A stretch of 64,000 bases of DNA. Source: Fulvivirga maritima (lineage in GTDB: Bacteria; Bacteroidota; Bacteroidia; Cytophagales; Cyclobacteriaceae). The position numbers and the translations under genes are program-made. The stretch covers positions 4,583,001 through 4,647,000 of the forward strand of contig NZ_CP089980.1 of the NCBI RefSeq assembly GCF_021389955.1. The letters are read 5' to 3'. Shown here one piece after another: positions 1 to 8,211 of the stretch. Positions within the stretch are counted from its first letter, which is position 1. The number at the start of each line of letters is the position of its first letter. The notes below the pieces were generated by a model, which worked only from the letters and a program-made list of their open reading frames with translations, did not search any database and had not been told where the DNA came from.

Positions 1-710
1 GCTGGAATTATCAAAAGTGGTTTCGGCTTCATCCATATTAGTAAAACTGCCATTAACTAGTAAAGCAGATTCGTTGATGAATTTGGCTTTCGCTTTATTA
101 TAGATTGTCATTTTTCCACCAACCGTTAAAGTAGTATGATCTAAGTCAAGGTTGCTGCCATCTGGGCCGATAAAACCAAAGTCTAGTCCTACTTCAATTT
201 CACTATTTTTTACTTTTAAGCTGGTTTGTGATGCTGTTTTGAAATGGCCAGTGGTTTTAATGGAAGAATTATCAATTCTTAAAGAGCCTGTTTGCGTATT
301 GTCTACAAAATCTCCACCAATGTTAATTTGGGAATCATCTATATCCAGTCCGCCGTGATATCCTGTGTTAAAATTATTTGTAACATTTAATGTAGTCTGA
401 TCAAGGCCTAAGGTAATATCATTTCCCATAGAAACAGAATTGACGTTCATCACTCCACCAGAAATAGTAATGTTTGTACTGCCACTATTTCTAAGCTGGC
501 CACCAACGGTAATAGATGCGCCTGCTTCTATAACCAGGTTTCCGCTAAGCGTGAAGTCTCCAGATATAATAATGTGAGAACCGGAAGGTATAATACAAGC
601 TCCGGAGTGGTAACAGATCCATTTACATCAGAGGAAGGGCATTGGGCAAAGGCAAAGTGTGATGTGAATGAAATGATAAATAATAAGGCATAATGTCTTA
701 AATAAGGCAT
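1..710 (-). CDS. Secreted beta-solenoid-like protein, partial, frameshifted
   Basis: The ATG at 710-708 opens a signal peptide (MPYLRHYALLFIISF, ending HFAFAQ) followed by CPSSDVNGSVTT. Near 600-615 the sensible reading moves to another frame (SGACIIPSGSHIIISGDF) and then stays open to the window edge. The downstream part is made of degenerate units of about 20-30 residues rich in Gly, Asn and Thr with alternating hydrophobics (for example LDIDDSQINIGGDF, LRIDNSSIKTTGHF, LDLDHTTLTVGGKM), the pattern of a right-handed beta-helix surface protein. The C-terminus lies outside the window. The single-base frameshift may be a sequencing error or a real lesion. Specific function is unknown; an adhesin or cell-surface role is inference. 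Confidence 0.6.
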
Positions 711-731
711 GAGTAATGTAATTAAAGCCAA

Positions 732-1213
732 AAAATTCAGGTTGTAGTTTAAATAATATTGCTAGATACAAAAATGACGCGGGAGGGCTTAAAATAATTA
801 TGTGAATGGGTGTTAAATTGAGTAATCGGATGTTAAGGTATGTTGAATGGAATTGATTAAAAATTAAACAAAATATAATAATATAAGATTGTTAATATAT
901 TTAGATTAATAGTGTTATGTAATTTGTAATTGTAATTAATAAATAAAATATATTGAATTTATAATCTTGTAGATATGTGTCATATTAACGTTATTGCCAC
1001 TAAAATGGTGTTGTTTAGTCAACTTTTTTACGGTTATCTTCTGATTGTGAGATGCTAATAACTGTTTATGCAAATTTTCAACTAATTATGAACGTCGCTT
1101 ATATTAATAGTGCATGGTTCATGTAAGTTTTGATTGTTTTATGAGTTTTAGGTAACTTTTTTTAAAGTCGATCGTTTTACTTACTATTGTAATAGTATTA
1201 CTATCATTTTGAT
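732..1213. other. AT-rich divergent intergenic region
   Basis: This 480-base spacer separates two divergently transcribed genes. It is strongly AT-rich and I see no convincing coding frame or RNA gene. Its right end carries the palindrome described at 1182-1204. Confidence 0.5.
1182..1204 (+). promoter_or_regulatory. Putative TetR operator palindrome
   Basis: A perfect inverted repeat TACTATT-GT-AATAGTA occupies 1182-1197, overlapped by a second palindrome ATAGT-ATT-ACTAT at 1192-1204. Both end about 10 bases before the ATG of the TetR-family gene at 1214. TetR regulators usually bind such palindromes at their own promoters, so autoregulation of the export operon is the natural inference. 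Confidence 0.5.
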
Positions 1214-1891
1214 ATGAAAGACTTGCGAATTGAGATTCAGGTTAACTCTTGTACTTATTTAAAGGACCCACTGTCTAGTACATTAGGCAAGAAGATTATC
1301 TCTGGAAGTATAGATTTGATTAATAATCTGGGCTTTGAAAGCTTTACCTTTAAAAAGCTGGCCTTGAGGATTGGTTCCACGGAGGCTTCTATTTATAGGT
1401 ATTTTGAGAGTAAACATAAGTTGCTTTTGTATCTCACCTCATGGTACTGGGCGTGGATGGAATACAGGCTGGTGTTTCTTCTGGCTAATATTTCATCACC
1501 CATAAAAAAGTTAGATCTTTCGCTTGAAGCGCTAACTGAAGAGGTGAAAGAAGACAAAAGTATTTCGCATATTAATGAGCGAAAGTTATATAAGATTGTT
1601 ATTAATGAATCTGCTAAGGCTTATTATACTAAAGAGGTAGATAAGGAGAATAAGGACGGTGTTTTCCTCGGATTAAAGAACTTGGTGGATCGGGTTAGTG
1701 ACATTATTTTGGAAATAGATCCTCAATATCCATTTCCGCATATGTTGGTCTCTACAGTAATTGAGGGAGGGCATCATCAACGCTATTTTGCTGAACATTT
1801 CCCCAGACTTACTGATACGGTGGGGCAGGGAGATGCTATTACTCAGTTTTATAAAGATTTAGTCTTTGGAGCATTGAAAATTAATTTATGA
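1214..1891 (+). CDS. TetR/AcrR-family transcriptional regulator
   Basis: 225 residues. The N-terminal helix-turn-helix is visible at about residues 25-70 (FESFTFKKLALRIGSTEASI, then YRYFESKHKLLLYL), typical of TetR proteins. The C-terminal ligand domain is poorly conserved and its ligand cannot be read from sequence. The stop overlaps the start of the ABC exporter by four bases (ATGA), so it is the first gene of a coupled operon with ABC, HlyD and TolC-type genes. By family precedent it is a repressor of that exporter, probably acting at the palindrome just upstream. Confidence 0.88.
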   Translation: MKDLRIEIQVNSCTYLKDPLSSTLGKKIISGSIDLINNLGFESFTFKKLALRIGSTEASIYRYFESKHKLLLYLTSWYWAWMEYRLVFLLANISSPIKKLDLSLEALTEEVKEDKSISHINERKLYKIVINESAKAYYTKEVDKENKDGVFLGLKNLVDRVSDIILEIDPQYPFPHMLVSTVIEGGHHQRYFAEHFPRLTDTVGQGDAITQFYKDLVFGALKINL

Positions 1892-3618
1892 AAGAAAATA
1901 CATCTACACTTACACCTACACAGCGGTTTTGGAGGTTACTAAAACCAGATAGAAAAGAGATAAAGAACGTTTATCTGTATTCTATATTTAATGGGTTGGT
2001 AAGCTTGTCACTTCCGTTAGGAATTCAGGCTATTGTAAACTTTATCCAAGGGGGGCAGATAAGCACTTCATGGGTGGTTCTTGTGTTTTTGGTAGTATTG
2101 GGTATAGCTGTTTCTGGTGTACTTCAGATTTATCAATTAAGGATTACGGAGAATCTTCAGCAGAAGATATTTTCAAGAGCGGCTTTTGAGTTTGCTTATA
2201 GAATGCCCAGAACCAAGATGGAAAGCTTGTACAAGCACTATGCTCCTGAATTGATGAATCGCTTTTTTGATATTATATCGGTACAAAAAGGCCTTTCTAA
2301 AATATTAATAGACTTTTCTGTAGCGTTGCTCAATGTTGTGTTCGGTCTCTTATTACTTTCATTTTACCATTCATTCTTTATTCTGTTTAGCGTTATTTTG
2401 GTTATTCTGGTAGTCGTGATTATCCGGTTTACGGGTAAAAAAGGTATGGCAACTAGTTTAAAAGAGTCGAAATATAAGTATAAGGTAGCTTACTGGTTAG
2501 AGGAGCTGGCAAGAACTAACACTACTTTTAAGTTGGTAGGTAATACAGATTTGCCTTTAGAAAAAGTGGATACGCATGTAAGCAATTATCTGGAATCTAG
2601 AGAGAATCACTTTAAGATTTTAGTTCAGCAGTATTCGTTAATGGTGGTTTTTAAAGTATTGGTAGCCACAGGCTTATTAGCCATAGGCGGAGTACTGGTC
2701 ATGGAGCAGCAGATGAATATAGGTCAGTTTATTGCCGCTGAGATTATTATTCTTACCGTAATGGTGGCTGTGGAGAAATTAATCAGAAGCCTTGAGACTA
2801 TTTATGATGTTTTAACTTCTCTGGAAAAAATAGCTCAGGTTACAGACATGGAGCTGGAAAAAACCGAAGGCGTAGACTTTACTAAAGAAGTGAATGGTAA
2901 CGGACTGTCCTTAGATTTGGAAAAAGTCACTTTTGCTTATCCTGATCAACAAAATCCCGTATTGCAAGACGTGAATTTATCAATAGAATCAGGAGAAAGG
3001 GTAGTGATAAGTGGAGATAATAATTCTGGCAAACGGACTTTGCTGTATGTTATTGCGGGTCTTTATAAGGTGCAAAAAGGCACAATAGCCTATCAGGGGT
3101 TGCCGATTGGTAACTTGAATATAAGTTCGCTAAGAACAGTATTTGGTGATTATTTGTCACAAGAGCAGTTGTTTGAAGGTACTGTAATGGAAAATATTAC
3201 TATGGGCCGAAAGAACGTAAGCTTTGAAGAGGTGAAGTGGGCCATAAAAAATCTTAATCTGGAAGAATTTATAAAGGGACTTTCAAAAGGATATGACACT
3301 GAGCTAGATGCGCAAGGAAATAAGCTGCCAGGCAGTATCGCTCAAAAGTTATTGCTAGCCAGAAGTATTGTGGGTAATCCTAAGTTGTTGATTTTAGAAG
3401 ATCTGTATATGCACTTAGATGAAGAGGAGTATAGAAGAGTGATTGATTTTCTCATAGATAAAAGTCATCCGTGGACTTTGGTGGCCATTTCTTCCGAATA
3501 TTACTTTACCAGTAAGTCTGATAAGGTAATAATCATGGAAAACGGAAAAGTGAGTAAAAGTGGAAAGTACACTGAATTAAAATCATTTTTAAACCTTAAA
3601 AACAACGGCCATGCTTAA
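1888..3618 (+). CDS. ABC exporter, fused permease and degenerate ATPase
   Basis: 576 residues: an N-terminal exporter-type transmembrane domain (about 1-320) and a C-terminal nucleotide-binding domain (about 340-570). There is no C39 peptidase domain. The NBD departs from consensus at most catalytic motifs: Walker A reads GDNNSGKRT (376-384; the third glycine is Asn and Ser is Arg, but K382 is kept), the signature is LPGSI (480-484) instead of LSGGQ, Walker B ends ILED (E504, D505) in place of the usual DE, and the H-loop reads AISSEYY with no histidine. It overlaps its neighbours by 4 and 8 bases and is probably the inner-membrane part of a type I-like export system with the next two genes. 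Substrate unknown. Confidence 0.88.
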   Translation: MKENTSTLTPTQRFWRLLKPDRKEIKNVYLYSIFNGLVSLSLPLGIQAIVNFIQGGQISTSWVVLVFLVVLGIAVSGVLQIYQLRITENLQQKIFSRAAFEFAYRMPRTKMESLYKHYAPELMNRFFDIISVQKGLSKILIDFSVALLNVVFGLLLLSFYHSFFILFSVILVILVVVIIRFTGKKGMATSLKESKYKYKVAYWLEELARTNTTFKLVGNTDLPLEKVDTHVSNYLESRENHFKILVQQYSLMVVFKVLVATGLLAIGGVLVMEQQMNIGQFIAAEIIILTVMVAVEKLIRSLETIYDVLTSLEKIAQVTDMELEKTEGVDFTKEVNGNGLSLDLEKVTFAYPDQQNPVLQDVNLSIESGERVVISGDNNSGKRTLLYVIAGLYKVQKGTIAYQGLPIGNLNISSLRTVFGDYLSQEQLFEGTVMENITMGRKNVSFEEVKWAIKNLNLEEFIKGLSKGYDTELDAQGNKLPGSIAQKLLLARSIVGNPKLLILEDLYMHLDEEEYRRVIDFLIDKSHPWTLVAISSEYYFTSKSDKVIIMENGKVSKSGKYTELKSFLNLKNNGHA

Positions 3619-4993
3619 TATTTCTGTTAATAGTGTAAGAGATAAAATTGACCGTACTAAGTACAGTGCTCTTAATCTGGTAGAGAATAAGGTATCTGGT
3701 AGGGTGTTTTTAAGGATTATTAGTTTTACGCTGATTGCTGTGGTAATCATCATGTTTTTTCCATGGACTCAGAATATTAACTCAGGCGGTAATGTAACTG
3801 CCCTGCGGCCTGATCAAAGACCACAGACTATTCATTCTATAATAGCAGGTAGAATAGAAAAGTGGTACGTGCAGGAGGGGGATTTTGTGGCGAAAGGAGA
3901 TACTATTCTTTTCATTTCAGAGGTAAAAGATAATTATTTTGATCCGCAATTGCTTTCAAGAACTCAGGAGCAGCTAAAAGCCAAAGAAATGGCGGTGAAG
4001 TCTTATATGGAAAAGGTTAAAGCTCTTGATAATCAGATAGATGCTTTAGCTACTACCAGTGATCTTAAGTTGGAGCAAGCTAAAAACAAATTAAAGCAAG
4101 CCCACTTAAAAGTACAGAGTGATAGTATTGGCTACGAAGCGGCTATAACTAATTATAACATTGCCAAAGAGCAGTATGGAAGACAAGAGCAGTTATATAA
4201 TGATGGCTTGAAATCGCTGACGGATCTGGAAAAGCGTAAGCTGACTTTACAAAAGGCACAAGCGGATATGATTTCTTATGAGAACAAGTTGCTATCAAGC
4301 AAAAATGATGTGATTAATGCGAAAGTGGAGCTAACTTCTATAAGAACTAAATACAGGGAGAGCATAGCTAAAGCGGAATCAGATAAGTATTCGGCTATGT
4401 CTAATATGTATGATGCGGAGACTACCGTATCAAAACTGCAAAATCAATACATGAACTATTCAGTGAGAACGGGCATGTACTATATCACCGCTCCACAAAA
4501 TGGCTATGTAACAAAGGCCATTCAAACGGGGATTGGTGAGACGATAAAGGAGGGGGCCAGTATTGTGAGTATAATGCCATCTGATTATACTTTGGCGGTA
4601 GAAATGTATGTTCGGCCTATTGATTTACCATTATTGGAAAAGGGACAACCAGTACGTATTCAGTTCGATGGCTGGCCGGCAGTAGTTTTTTCCGGATGGC
4701 CGAATACCAGTTATGGTACTTATGGTGGTAAAGTGTATGCCATAGATAATTTTATAAGTCCAAATGGTAAATACAGAGTGCTGGTAGAGCCAGACCCCGA
4801 AGATCATGAATGGCCTAAAGCGATAAGGGTAGGAGCAGGAACCAGAAATATGGTTTTACTGAAAGACGTGCCTATCTGGTATGAATTATGGCGACAAATC
4901 AACGGCTTCCCACCAGATTATTATAAAGCTAATCAGTCTGGTGCAGGCACAAGCGACAAGTCGTCAAAGGCTTCAGATAAATCAAAAAAATAG
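3611..4993 (+). CDS. HlyD-family periplasmic adaptor (membrane fusion protein)
   Basis: 460 residues. A single transmembrane helix lies at about 33-51 (FTLIAVVIIMFFPW). It is followed by a biotinyl-lipoyl-like half (GRIEKWYVQEGDFVAKGD), a long Lys/Gln/Glu-rich coiled-coil hairpin at about 110-275, the second lipoyl half (ITAPQNGYVTKAIQTGIGE) and a beta-barrel region. The tail is charged and low-complexity (SDKSSKASDKSKK). Such adaptors bridge the inner-membrane ABC exporter and the TolC-type channel, which are encoded on either side. The start overlaps the exporter gene by 8 bases. Confidence 0.92.
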   Translation: MLNISVNSVRDKIDRTKYSALNLVENKVSGRVFLRIISFTLIAVVIIMFFPWTQNINSGGNVTALRPDQRPQTIHSIIAGRIEKWYVQEGDFVAKGDTILFISEVKDNYFDPQLLSRTQEQLKAKEMAVKSYMEKVKALDNQIDALATTSDLKLEQAKNKLKQAHLKVQSDSIGYEAAITNYNIAKEQYGRQEQLYNDGLKSLTDLEKRKLTLQKAQADMISYENKLLSSKNDVINAKVELTSIRTKYRESIAKAESDKYSAMSNMYDAETTVSKLQNQYMNYSVRTGMYYITAPQNGYVTKAIQTGIGETIKEGASIVSIMPSDYTLAVEMYVRPIDLPLLEKGQPVRIQFDGWPAVVFSGWPNTSYGTYGGKVYAIDNFISPNGKYRVLVEPDPEDHEWPKAIRVGAGTRNMVLLKDVPIWYELWRQINGFPPDYYKANQSGAGTSDKSSKASDKSKK

Positions 4994-5030
4994 AAAACAG
5001 TCAATTATAAATATAAGCGCTAAATAGCTT

Positions 5031-6468
5031 ATGAGCATAGTGAAGAAAGTAACCTGTATGTCTTTCATGCTGATGGTATTCATGATTACTATCAGTGAAG
5101 GGCAACAACAAAATATTGATTCAGCTACACTTACGCTGGAAGATTTTTTAGATATAGTTAGAACTAACCATCCAGTGGCTATTCAGGCTAATTTGCAGCC
5201 AGAGAAAGGAGAAGCAACTGTACGTCAGGCTCGCGGCGGGTTTGACCCGAAAGCAGCGGCGAAGGTGTCTGAAAAATACTTTAAAGATTATACGTATTAC
5301 AGTAAAAACGACGTAGGCCTTAAGGTGCCTACCTGGTTTGGTATTGAGGCGAAGGCTGGCTATGAAGAAAATAAGGGTACTTATCTTAATCCTGAAAACA
5401 GCACTTCAGGAGCGGGCTTATGGTATGCCGGAGTATCTGTGCCAGTAGGAAAAGGTCTTTTTATAGATAAACGAAGAGCCGAGTTACGACAGGCACAAGT
5501 TTATCAGCAGAGCTCAGAAGCTGAAAGAAGATCTATGCTTAATGACTTGCAATACGAAGCAGGAAAGGCGTATTGGGAGTGGTTTAAATCATATCATAGC
5601 CTTAAGGTATATGTAGAGGGGCTGCAATTGGCCACTGAGAGATTTCTGGCTGTGAAGCAAAGTGTGAAGTATGGAGATAAGCCTGCCATAGATACTTTGG
5701 AGGCCTCTATACAGGTGCAAAACAGGCAATTATCATTACAGCAGGCGCGACTGGATTATTTGAATTCAACGGCATTGCTGTCTATATACTTATGGGCCGA
5801 AGGTGTGGTGCCACTTGAGTTGGATGAGTATACCGTTCCATCAGATTTAAGCGAAATTTCCGCTTTAGATGTCAACCTTGAATATAGAGATAGGATCAGT
5901 GAAATGGTAAATGCGCACCCTAAACTTCAGCTATATGAGTATAAAATTGCTGATTTGGATATACAGCAAAGGCTGAAAAGGGAGAATTTGAAACCCGAGC
6001 TTAACCTCAACTATAATGCTTTAAATGAAGCTATGGGATCAGATCCTACCGCAGGTTATAGTATGAATAATTACAAATGGGGGCTCGAATTTAGTTTTCC
6101 TATATTTTTAAGAAAAGAAAGAGGTGCATTGCAGCTGGCTGACTTGAAGATTAGAGAAGCTCAACTTTCCTTTACTCAGCAAAATGCACAGCTGATATAT
6201 AAAGCCAACACAGCGTTAAATGCCTGGGATAACACCTTTGACCAGGCCAATACCTACGAGCAAACCGTAGAGAACTACAACCAACTGCTAACAGGAGAAA
6301 GAAAAAAAATACCAGGCAGGAGAGAGCTCACTATTTTTAGTTAACTACAGAGAAATGAGCTATATCAATGCCCGAATCAAATGGGTAGAACTGATCAGCA
6401 AGAACCGAAAAGCCAAAGTAGAAGCAGAGTATTCTTTGGGGCTTTTAGGTACAGGGATAGAAGAATAA
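5031..6468 (+). CDS. TolC-family outer-membrane efflux protein, frameshifted near the 3' end
   Basis: The first frame gives 437 residues with a signal peptide and the two TolC-type repeat regions (about 30-240 and 270-425), ending prematurely at 6344 with an unrelated tail. Removing one A from the A8 run at 6302-6309 restores a family-typical C-terminus (KKYQAGESSLFLVNYRE to LGLLGTGIEE) ending at TAA 6466-6468, about 477 residues. The gene supplies the outer-membrane channel of the upstream ABC/HlyD exporter. The lesion is in a homopolymer, so a sequencing error, slipped-strand phase variation and a true pseudogene are all possible. Confidence 0.85.
6302..6309 (+). repeat. A8 homopolymer at the TolC frameshift
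   Basis: Eight consecutive A residues sit exactly where the TolC-family reading frame is lost; seven would keep it open for a further 40 or so family-like codons. Such tracts are hot spots for both polymerase slippage and sequencing indels. Confidence 0.7.
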
Positions 6469-6483
6469 TTCCTTAGTATTTTG

Positions 6484-6538
6484 TAGTCTTTAACTAAGAA
6501 CTTTCAAATGATCATTAGGGTTCATGACACGATTTTAA
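6484..6538 (+). repeat. Dispersed 55-bp repeat, copy 1
   Basis: Aligns without gaps to 7071-7125 with about 43 of 55 identical positions, sharing the core CTTTCAAATGATCA and TGACACG. It lies in non-coding sequence on the left flank of the RHS/IS decay zone. Confidence 0.5.
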
Positions 6539-6784
6539 GACGTGTATCGTCGGTTTTAACTGTCGCTTGATTGTTGCCACTTGGCAACTATTTCCGATGC
6601 CTCGGGCTCGTTAAGTAAATATAATTTTCAATAGCTTTGCTTAAAATTAGATTAAGTCATGCCTGCCGCCGTCTTTTCAGTGTTTGGGTTTAGGAAATGT
6701 GGTGCAATATCGGCCAGTGGACTAAAGGAAAGTGATCACTCGAAGTGTGCCGAGCGATTGCAAGTGACTCCAAATAATTAGTTT

Positions 6785-6967
6785 ATGAAAGCAAGATATA
6801 GGTCTGTAATTAAATTTATATTTCTAATCCCATTAATTACTACCTTAGGTTTGGTTTTAAAGATGAATTTACAATGGGAGGCAGGTATATACGCGTATAC
6901 AGTCATTCTAGGAACATTGATATCAGGACTTATTGTATATGCTTTATTAATTTATTTGTTTAAATAA
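6785..6967 (+). CDS. Small hydrophobic protein, unknown
   Basis: A 60-residue frame from ATG 6785, basic at the N-terminus (MKARYRSVIKF) with two predicted membrane segments (about 10-27 and 36-58). No recognised family and no clear ribosome binding site. It stands alone between repeat-rich spacers; the hydrophobic profile makes it plausible but it could be a chance frame. Confidence 0.4.
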   Translation: MKARYRSVIKFIFLIPLITTLGLVLKMNLQWEAGIYAYTVILGTLISGLIVYALLIYLFK

Positions 6968-7019
6968 TTTCTGAATTGGGGCTGTCTCGTCCAAAAATAA
7001 GCTTCGACTAGCCCAAACT

Positions 7020-7041
7020 GGCGCAAGTGTCCACTTGTGCC
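7020..7041. repeat. REP-like hairpin
   Basis: GGCGCAAGTG at 7020-7029 and CACTTGTGCC at 7032-7041 form a 10-bp stem with one G-T mismatch and a two-base loop. It sits in the repeat-rich spacer after the small membrane protein. Probably a short dispersed hairpin repeat; no U-run follows, so it is not an obvious terminator. Confidence 0.45.
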
Positions 7042-7070
7042 TATTTTGTTTTCAGTTATCTAGTTGTTCG

Positions 7071-7125
7071 TAGTCTGCAACTACGAGCTTTCAAATGATC
7101 AGGAGTGTCTCTGACACGGTATTAA
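7071..7125 (+). repeat. Dispersed 55-bp repeat, copy 2
   Basis: Second copy of the element at 6484-6538, same orientation, no indels between the two. It precedes the RHS remnant. Confidence 0.5.
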
Positions 7126-7225
7126 AATATCCTTTCTGCTCAGCCAGCAGTACTGATCATTAATTCCCCGGCTGTCCACTCCGTTACGGTTGGAATGACG
7201 GTTTGATGTTGATTTATCCTTCCAA

Positions 7226-7362
7226 GAACTGGTTTTTGCGAATACAGCAAAGCGTAATGAAGCCATCTCGAAGTTACTTTTACAGTCCATTTCAGCCTGG
7301 GTTCCATAGCCTAATTATCTTTCCTTTTTTGCAATCGATCAAAAAATTAACAAAAAATCAAG
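7226..7362 (+). repeat. Degenerate copy of the REP and hairpin repeat modules
   Basis: This stretch resembles sequence at 14869-14927 (AACTGG, then TTGCGAA..., then CATCTCGAAGTT) and also part of the 251-bp repeat (TTGCAATCGATCAAAAAA). It joins directly onto RHS coding sequence at about 7362, suggesting that repeat insertion or recombination removed the upstream part of the RHS gene. Confidence 0.5.
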
Positions 7363-8034
7363 GTGATTTTCTCTATTTGATGGTACCTGATTTTATCTAT
7401 ATTTACGCCTCTAACGAAGACCAGCAAGATATGGATGTTTATTTTGATGACCTTAAAGTAACCCATACCCTCGGTAACGTAGTATCAGGGGCAGATTTCT
7501 AACCCTTTGGTTTAATCATGACAGAAAGAAATATTACTCGCGAGAAATTTAGATACGGCTACTTCTTTTTTTATAGTCCTACCGGTACATATGCTCTTGA
7601 AACAGAATTACTAGTTATTCAACATTACGAAGGATTACCAGATAGAATTGATTATTCTCCTGATTTTGTTCTCACAAAAGAGATAGTAGATAGACATTGG
7701 CAAGGGGGATCAGGAGAAGATTTATATGTTAATCAAGCAAATATCCAATTACCAGGTGTAACAACCAAAGATTTTAATTCTATGGGCTATGAGTAATACA
7801 GGTCAGGTGTATGGTACACTTGATATGACATTGCTCAACCCTAAAACAGGAACGGTTAAGTTAGGCTATAGAAACCCAAATGTTAGTCCAAACGGGTTGG
7901 TAATGGATAGATACGATTTTACTTATGATGGCAGAAAGTTTCGTGATTTTGCTACGTGGGTTGGTAAACCCTCAGGTAAAGGAAATGCATTTGATATTCA
8001 CGGTTATGGAGTGTCGAAAATTCCCGTGAAATAA
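7362..8034 (+). pseudogene. Remnant of RHS-repeat protein 3' end with C-terminal domain
   Basis: From 7362 the translation VPDFIYIYASNEDQQDMDV, then YFDDLKVTHTLGNVVSGADF, an in-frame TAA at 7500-7502, then PFGLIMTERNITREKFRYGY, matches the end of Bacteroidota RHS cores, where the usual text is DYYPFG.. and K(Y/F)RYG. After RYGY the sequence leaves the core and becomes a variable C-terminal region. A frame change near 7785-7796 (ATGAGTAA overlap) leads into the segment YGTLDMTLLNPKTG to FDIHGYGVSKIPVK, ending at 8034. The 5' several kilobases of any RHS gene are missing. RHS proteins carry variable C-terminal toxin tips; whether this tip was toxic is unknown. The 7518-7796 and 7789-8034 frames could alternatively be two overlapping small genes. 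Confidence 0.65.
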
Positions 8035-8046
8035 TTAGAGTAGGTA

Positions 8047-8211
8047 ATGAAAAATAAATGGATTTTTATTTTAGCAATTTCAGCCATAGTGTGGGGAGTG
8101 TTAGCTCATCTCTGTCTGCTTCCCTCCCAGGAGCTAGCCCCTGGGAGGGAATTTTTTATTTTTTGGTTTGACTGGTTTTTAGTTCCAGTTCCAATCTTCC
8201 CTCAAATCTAA
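8047..8211 (+). pseudogene. Small membrane ORF truncated by the IS element
   Basis: ATG 8047 begins MKNKWIFILAISAIVWGVLA, a signal-like or membrane segment, 12 bases after the RHS tip ends. At about 8106 the reading runs into the IS256 terminal repeat, and the remaining residues to TAA 8209-8211 come from IS sequence. Genes immediately downstream of RHS tips are often immunity genes, so this may be the stump of one; that is inference from position only. Confidence 0.45.
8120..8158 (+). terminator. Strong hairpin with T-run inside the IS left end
   Basis: The stem TCCCTCCCAG (8121-8130) pairs perfectly with CTGGGAGGGA (8141-8150), extended by one pair on each side, and is followed on the plus strand by ATTTTTTATTTTTT. 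It would stop plus-strand transcription entering the element from the RHS side, and it sits just beyond the transposase stop. Confidence 0.7.

Noticed and set aside
732-1213. Possible small RNA or riboswitch in the long spacer
   Set aside because: No stable hairpin series or recognised aptamer motif was visible; only AT-rich sequence and the palindrome near the TetR start.
7203-7361. N-terminal part of the frame leading into the RHS remnant
   Set aside because: This section is made of dispersed repeat sequence; only the part after about 7362 shows RHS homology.
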